A stretch of DNA of 7,872 bases, taken from Microbacteriaceae bacterium. Lineage in GTDB: Bacteria; Actinomycetota; Actinomycetes; Actinomycetales; Microbacteriaceae. Every line of letters begins with the position of its first letter. The stretch's first letter is position 1. A program made the translations under genes and the position numbers. This document shows, piece after piece, positions 6,177-7,872 of the stretch. Under the pieces are notes generated by a model. It did not search any database. It worked only from the letters and a program-made list of their open reading frames with translations, and was not told the origin of the DNA. The stretch is from the NCBI GenBank assembly GCA_011620705.1, contig WOYR01000278.1:2145-10016 (forward strand), read 5' to 3'.

Positions 6177-6179
6177 GGT
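6174..6179 (+). promoter_or_regulatory. Candidate -10 box for the glycosyltransferase gene
   Basis: TAGGGT fits TAnnnT and its first three bases are the TAG stop codon of the Ada-AlkA gene. Transcription starting about 6-7 bases later would give a leader of about 40 bases before the ATG at 6226. An in-frame GTG at 6184 lies too close (4 bases) for the leaderless spacing seen elsewhere in the window. Confidence 0.3.
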
Positions 6180-6195
6180 CGGGGTGCTCAGCCAT

Positions 6196-6207
6196 CCCGG
6201 CGCCGGG
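6196..6207. promoter_or_regulatory. Perfect 12-base palindrome in the glycosyltransferase leader
   Basis: CCCGGCGCCGGG is its own reverse complement. It lies between the candidate -10 box and the GGAG ribosome-binding site (6214-6217), where it could be an operator or, as RNA, a tight hairpin beside the ribosome site. In GC-rich DNA such a palindrome can arise by chance. Confidence 0.3.
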
Positions 6208-6225
6208 CCTCCTGGAGTGTCACCC

Positions 6226-7059
6226 ATGCTCGTGTCCGTGGTCATCCCGGCGCGGAACGATGCCCCCATGCTCGCCGTCGCTCTCGAGGCTCTCGCGCAC
6301 CAGACCGGGCTGCCCGCCGGGGTCCAGGTGGAGGTCGTGGTCGTCGACAACGGCAGCTCCGACGGCACGGCGCAGGTGGCCCTGGATGCCGGGGCGCGCC
6401 TCGTCGTCGAGCCCGTGCCCGGCATCCCGCGGGCTGCGGCCGCCGGGTACGACGCGGCGCGCGGGGAGTTGATCGCGCGGATCGACGCCGACTCGATCTG
6501 CCCGCCCGATTGGCTGGCTCGCGCCGTGACGGTCTTCGCGCACGACGACGAGCTCTCGGTGCTGACCGGGACCGGCGAGTTCTACGGTGCGAGCAGACTG
6601 GTGCACCGGCTCGGCAAGGCCTGGTACCTCGGCGGCATGTACTGGTCGATGACGGGCTATCTCGGGCATCCGCCCATCTTCGGCTCCAACTTCGTGATGC
6701 GCCGCGCGGTGTGGACCGAGCTGCGCACGGAGGTGCATCGCAGTCAGCGCACCATCCACGACGACCTCGACCTGAGCCTGCACATCAAGCCCTGGATGAC
6801 GGTGCGCTACGACCCCGGCTTCGTGGTGCAGATCTCGGCGCGCCCCTTCGAGAGCTTCAGCGGACTGCGGCGCCGCATCTCGTGGGTGCTCCCGACCCTG
6901 CGCAACCACTGGCCGGAAGACTCGCCGTGGGCACGGCGGGCGGCACGGCGAAGGTGGCGCCAAGGCGAGGGCGCGAACGCGGCCTCGCCGGACGGGAACA
7001 TCGCACGTCGACCAACCTCGGCGGACGGTCAGGAGCGGGACGGCTCCGCTGACGCGTAG
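6226..7059 (+). CDS. Family 2 glycosyltransferase
   Basis: A 277-residue GT-A fold transferase that should move a sugar from a nucleotide-sugar donor to an unknown acceptor, possibly in cell-wall or surface glycan synthesis. The N-terminus VSVVIPARND (3-12) and VEVVVVDNGSSDGT (35-48) are classic family 2 signatures. IDADS (86-90) gives the metal-binding DxD (D87, D89), and HDDLDLS (178-184) is in the place of the usual ED catalytic-base motif. FGSNFVMRR (152-160) matches the acceptor-site region. No membrane segments are seen, so it is likely cytoplasmic or peripheral. The last 50 or so residues are Arg-rich, low in complexity and probably unconserved; they run into the convergent neighbour and may be read-through of former spacer DNA. 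ATG 6226 was chosen for its GGAG site at 8-base spacing; an in-frame GTG at 6184 would add 14 residues. It lies 49 bases after Ada-AlkA with no obvious functional link. Confidence 0.9.
   Translation: MLVSVVIPARNDAPMLAVALEALAHQTGLPAGVQVEVVVVDNGSSDGTAQVALDAGARLVVEPVPGIPRAAAAGYDAARGELIARIDADSICPPDWLARAVTVFAHDDELSVLTGTGEFYGASRLVHRLGKAWYLGGMYWSMTGYLGHPPIFGSNFVMRRAVWTELRTEVHRSQRTIHDDLDLSLHIKPWMTVRYDPGFVVQISARPFESFSGLRRRISWVLPTLRNHWPEDSPWARRAARRRWRQGEGANAASPDGNIARRPTSADGQERDGSADA
7028..7053. terminator. Hairpin in the overlap of convergent genes, possible two-way terminator
   Basis: GTCA (7028-7031) and GGAGC (7032-7036) pair with GCTCC (7043-7047) and TGAC (7050-7053), giving a 9-base-pair stem with a 2-base bulge (7048-7049) and a 6-base loop. 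It lies inside the 31-base overlap between the glycosyltransferase 3' end and the hydrolase 3' end, covering the hydrolase stop codon. No T-run flanks it, as is common in high-GC actinobacteria, so its termination strength is uncertain. Confidence 0.45.
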
Positions 7060-7872
7060 AGCTCGAGCAGGTCGCGGGCCAGCTGATTCGGCGTGGTCTC
7101 GCACGGGCTGTGCCCGGTGTCGTACACCGCGAGCCCTGCACCGATGCGCTCGGCGAACTCCGCGTGCAGTTCGAGGGGCCAGAGGTCGTGCGAGCCGACG
7201 GCCACCAGTTTCGGGATCGCCGCATCCCGAAGCTGGGGCCGCAGCTCGGGCGCCTTCTTCATCAGCATGATGATGTCGGCCATGCTGCGCATCGTGGTGC
7301 GCTCGAAGCGCATCCGAACGAAGTCGAGCCGCGTCTGCGGCACCTTGTTCTTGTTGGTGACGATGCCCCAGCGCATGAGCGCCGCGCCGATCCTTCCCGT
7401 CGTCATCCAGGTGAAGGGGCCGAGGATCTTCACCCCCCGGAAACCGTTGCCGGGCTCGGGCGGCACCGCGAGCAGGGCCAGGCTGCGCACCAGATCCGGC
7501 CGCTGCACCGTCACGATCTCGGCGACCGTGCCGGCGAAGGAGTAACCGAGCAGATGCGCGGGCCCGCCCGCCTCGAGGAAGGCGGTGAGGTCGTCGACGA
7601 ACAGCTGATAGCTGTAATGGGCCCCCGGATCGGCCGGCGCCGCATCTGCGGACTCGTAATTGCCCGCCAGGTCGTAGCTCTGCACGTAATACCCGGATGC
7701 CGCGAGCACCGGCAGCACGAGCAGGAAGTCCTCCTTCGAGCCGGACACGCCGGGCACGAGCACGACCCGCGGATCCGCCGGGTCGCCCAGGGAGACCACG
7801 GCGAGCTCGCCGCTCGGCGCCGCGAAGCGCGAGGCCACCGAGCCGGGCGCGGGGACCGTCCAGTCCAGATCG
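7029..7872 (-). CDS. Alpha/beta-fold hydrolase (5' end probably outside window)
   Basis: An alpha/beta hydrolase, likely a cytoplasmic esterase-type enzyme of unknown substrate. Numbering from an in-frame GTG at 7838 (269 residues), it shows the oxyanion-loop region VLVPGVSGSKEDF (26-38), the nucleophile elbow GYSFAG (98-103, Ser100), an acid in VGSHDLWPLE (Asp218) and the catalytic histidine in DTGHSP (His243), so the triad is complete. A lid-like segment with WMTTGR and NKNKVP lies between strand 6 and the acid. The frame stays open to the right edge, and the codons before the GTG (DLDWTVPAPGS) have GC-rich third positions and no ribosome-binding site, so I think the true start is at or just beyond the window edge. 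The gene converges on the glycosyltransferase and overlaps it by 31 bases, ending in a hairpin. No signal peptide is seen in the visible part. Confidence 0.9.
   Translation of the reverse strand, partial: DLDWTVPAPGSVASRFAAPSGELAVVSLGDPADPRVVLVPGVSGSKEDFLLVLPVLAASGYYVQSYDLAGNYESADAAPADPGAHYSYQLFVDDLTAFLEAGGPAHLLGYSFAGTVAEIVTVQRPDLVRSLALLAVPPEPGNGFRGVKILGPFTWMTTGRIGAALMRWGIVTNKNKVPQTRLDFVRMRFERTTMRSMADIIMLMKKAPELRPQLRDAAIPKLVAVGSHDLWPLELHAEFAERIGAGLAVYDTGHSPCETTPNQLARDLLELYASAEPSRS

Noticed and set aside
5535..6425. A 296-codon minus-strand frame across the AlkA domain and the glycosyltransferase start
   Set aside because: It opposes two well-supported genes and contains no recognisable motif.
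6220..7104. A 294-codon minus-strand frame opposite the glycosyltransferase
   Set aside because: The plus strand encodes clear family 2 glycosyltransferase signatures; the minus frame is an Arg/His/Pro-rich shadow.
1..7872. GAT used for Asp before GC-starting codons (GGATGC-like words) as a possible genome-wide signal
   Set aside because: In the Ada-AlkA gene GAT also occurs often before other codons and GAC also occurs before Ala, so the bias is not clear in this window.
1..7872. A mobile element, CRISPR array, toxin-antitoxin pair or other defence system
   Set aside because: No transposase, integrase, spaced repeat array, long terminal inverted repeats or typical defence domains were seen, and composition looks uniform across the window.

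Overview
The window looks like chromosomal DNA from a high-GC Gram-positive bacterium of the Actinobacteria, most likely a Microbacterium-like member of the Microbacteriaceae. This rests on very high GC at third codon positions, the fused Ada-AlkA repair protein, start codons without Shine-Dalgarno sites placed just after TAnnnT boxes, and the general style of the proteins. The family assignment is inference, since no search could be run.

Layout from left to right. Five genes read leftward between 1 and 4564: a PrsW-type intramembrane protease that runs off the left edge (1-903), a membrane protein of unknown function (931-1749), a small protein that looks like a divergent AhpD/carboxymuconolactone-decarboxylase fold (1827-2330), a shortened quinone-oxidoreductase-like protein (2380-3072), and a full-length GlcD/D-lactate-dehydrogenase-type FAD oxidoreductase (3149-4564). 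A 91-base divergent promoter region follows. Two genes then read rightward: the Ada-AlkA fusion for alkylation repair (4656-6176) and a family 2 glycosyltransferase (6226-7059). The last gene reads leftward from beyond the right edge: an alpha/beta hydrolase (7029-7872) whose 3' end overlaps the glycosyltransferase by 31 bases. No stretch above 100 bases lacks a gene. I see no tRNA, rRNA, insertion sequence, CRISPR array or prophage gene.

The genes do not form one obvious pathway. Several leftward genes carry their own TAnnnT box 6-7 bases before the start codon and lack a convincing Shine-Dalgarno site, so they may be separate, leaderless transcription units rather than one operon. The region reads as ordinary core or near-core chromosome. 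The points most worth checking are the repeated leaderless promoter layout, the shortened quinone-oxidoreductase-like protein that has lost its NADPH-binding loop, a perfect palindrome beside the oxidoreductase promoter, and a hairpin inside the overlapping ends of the two convergent genes. I did not find a convincing new defence, mobile or biosynthetic system.
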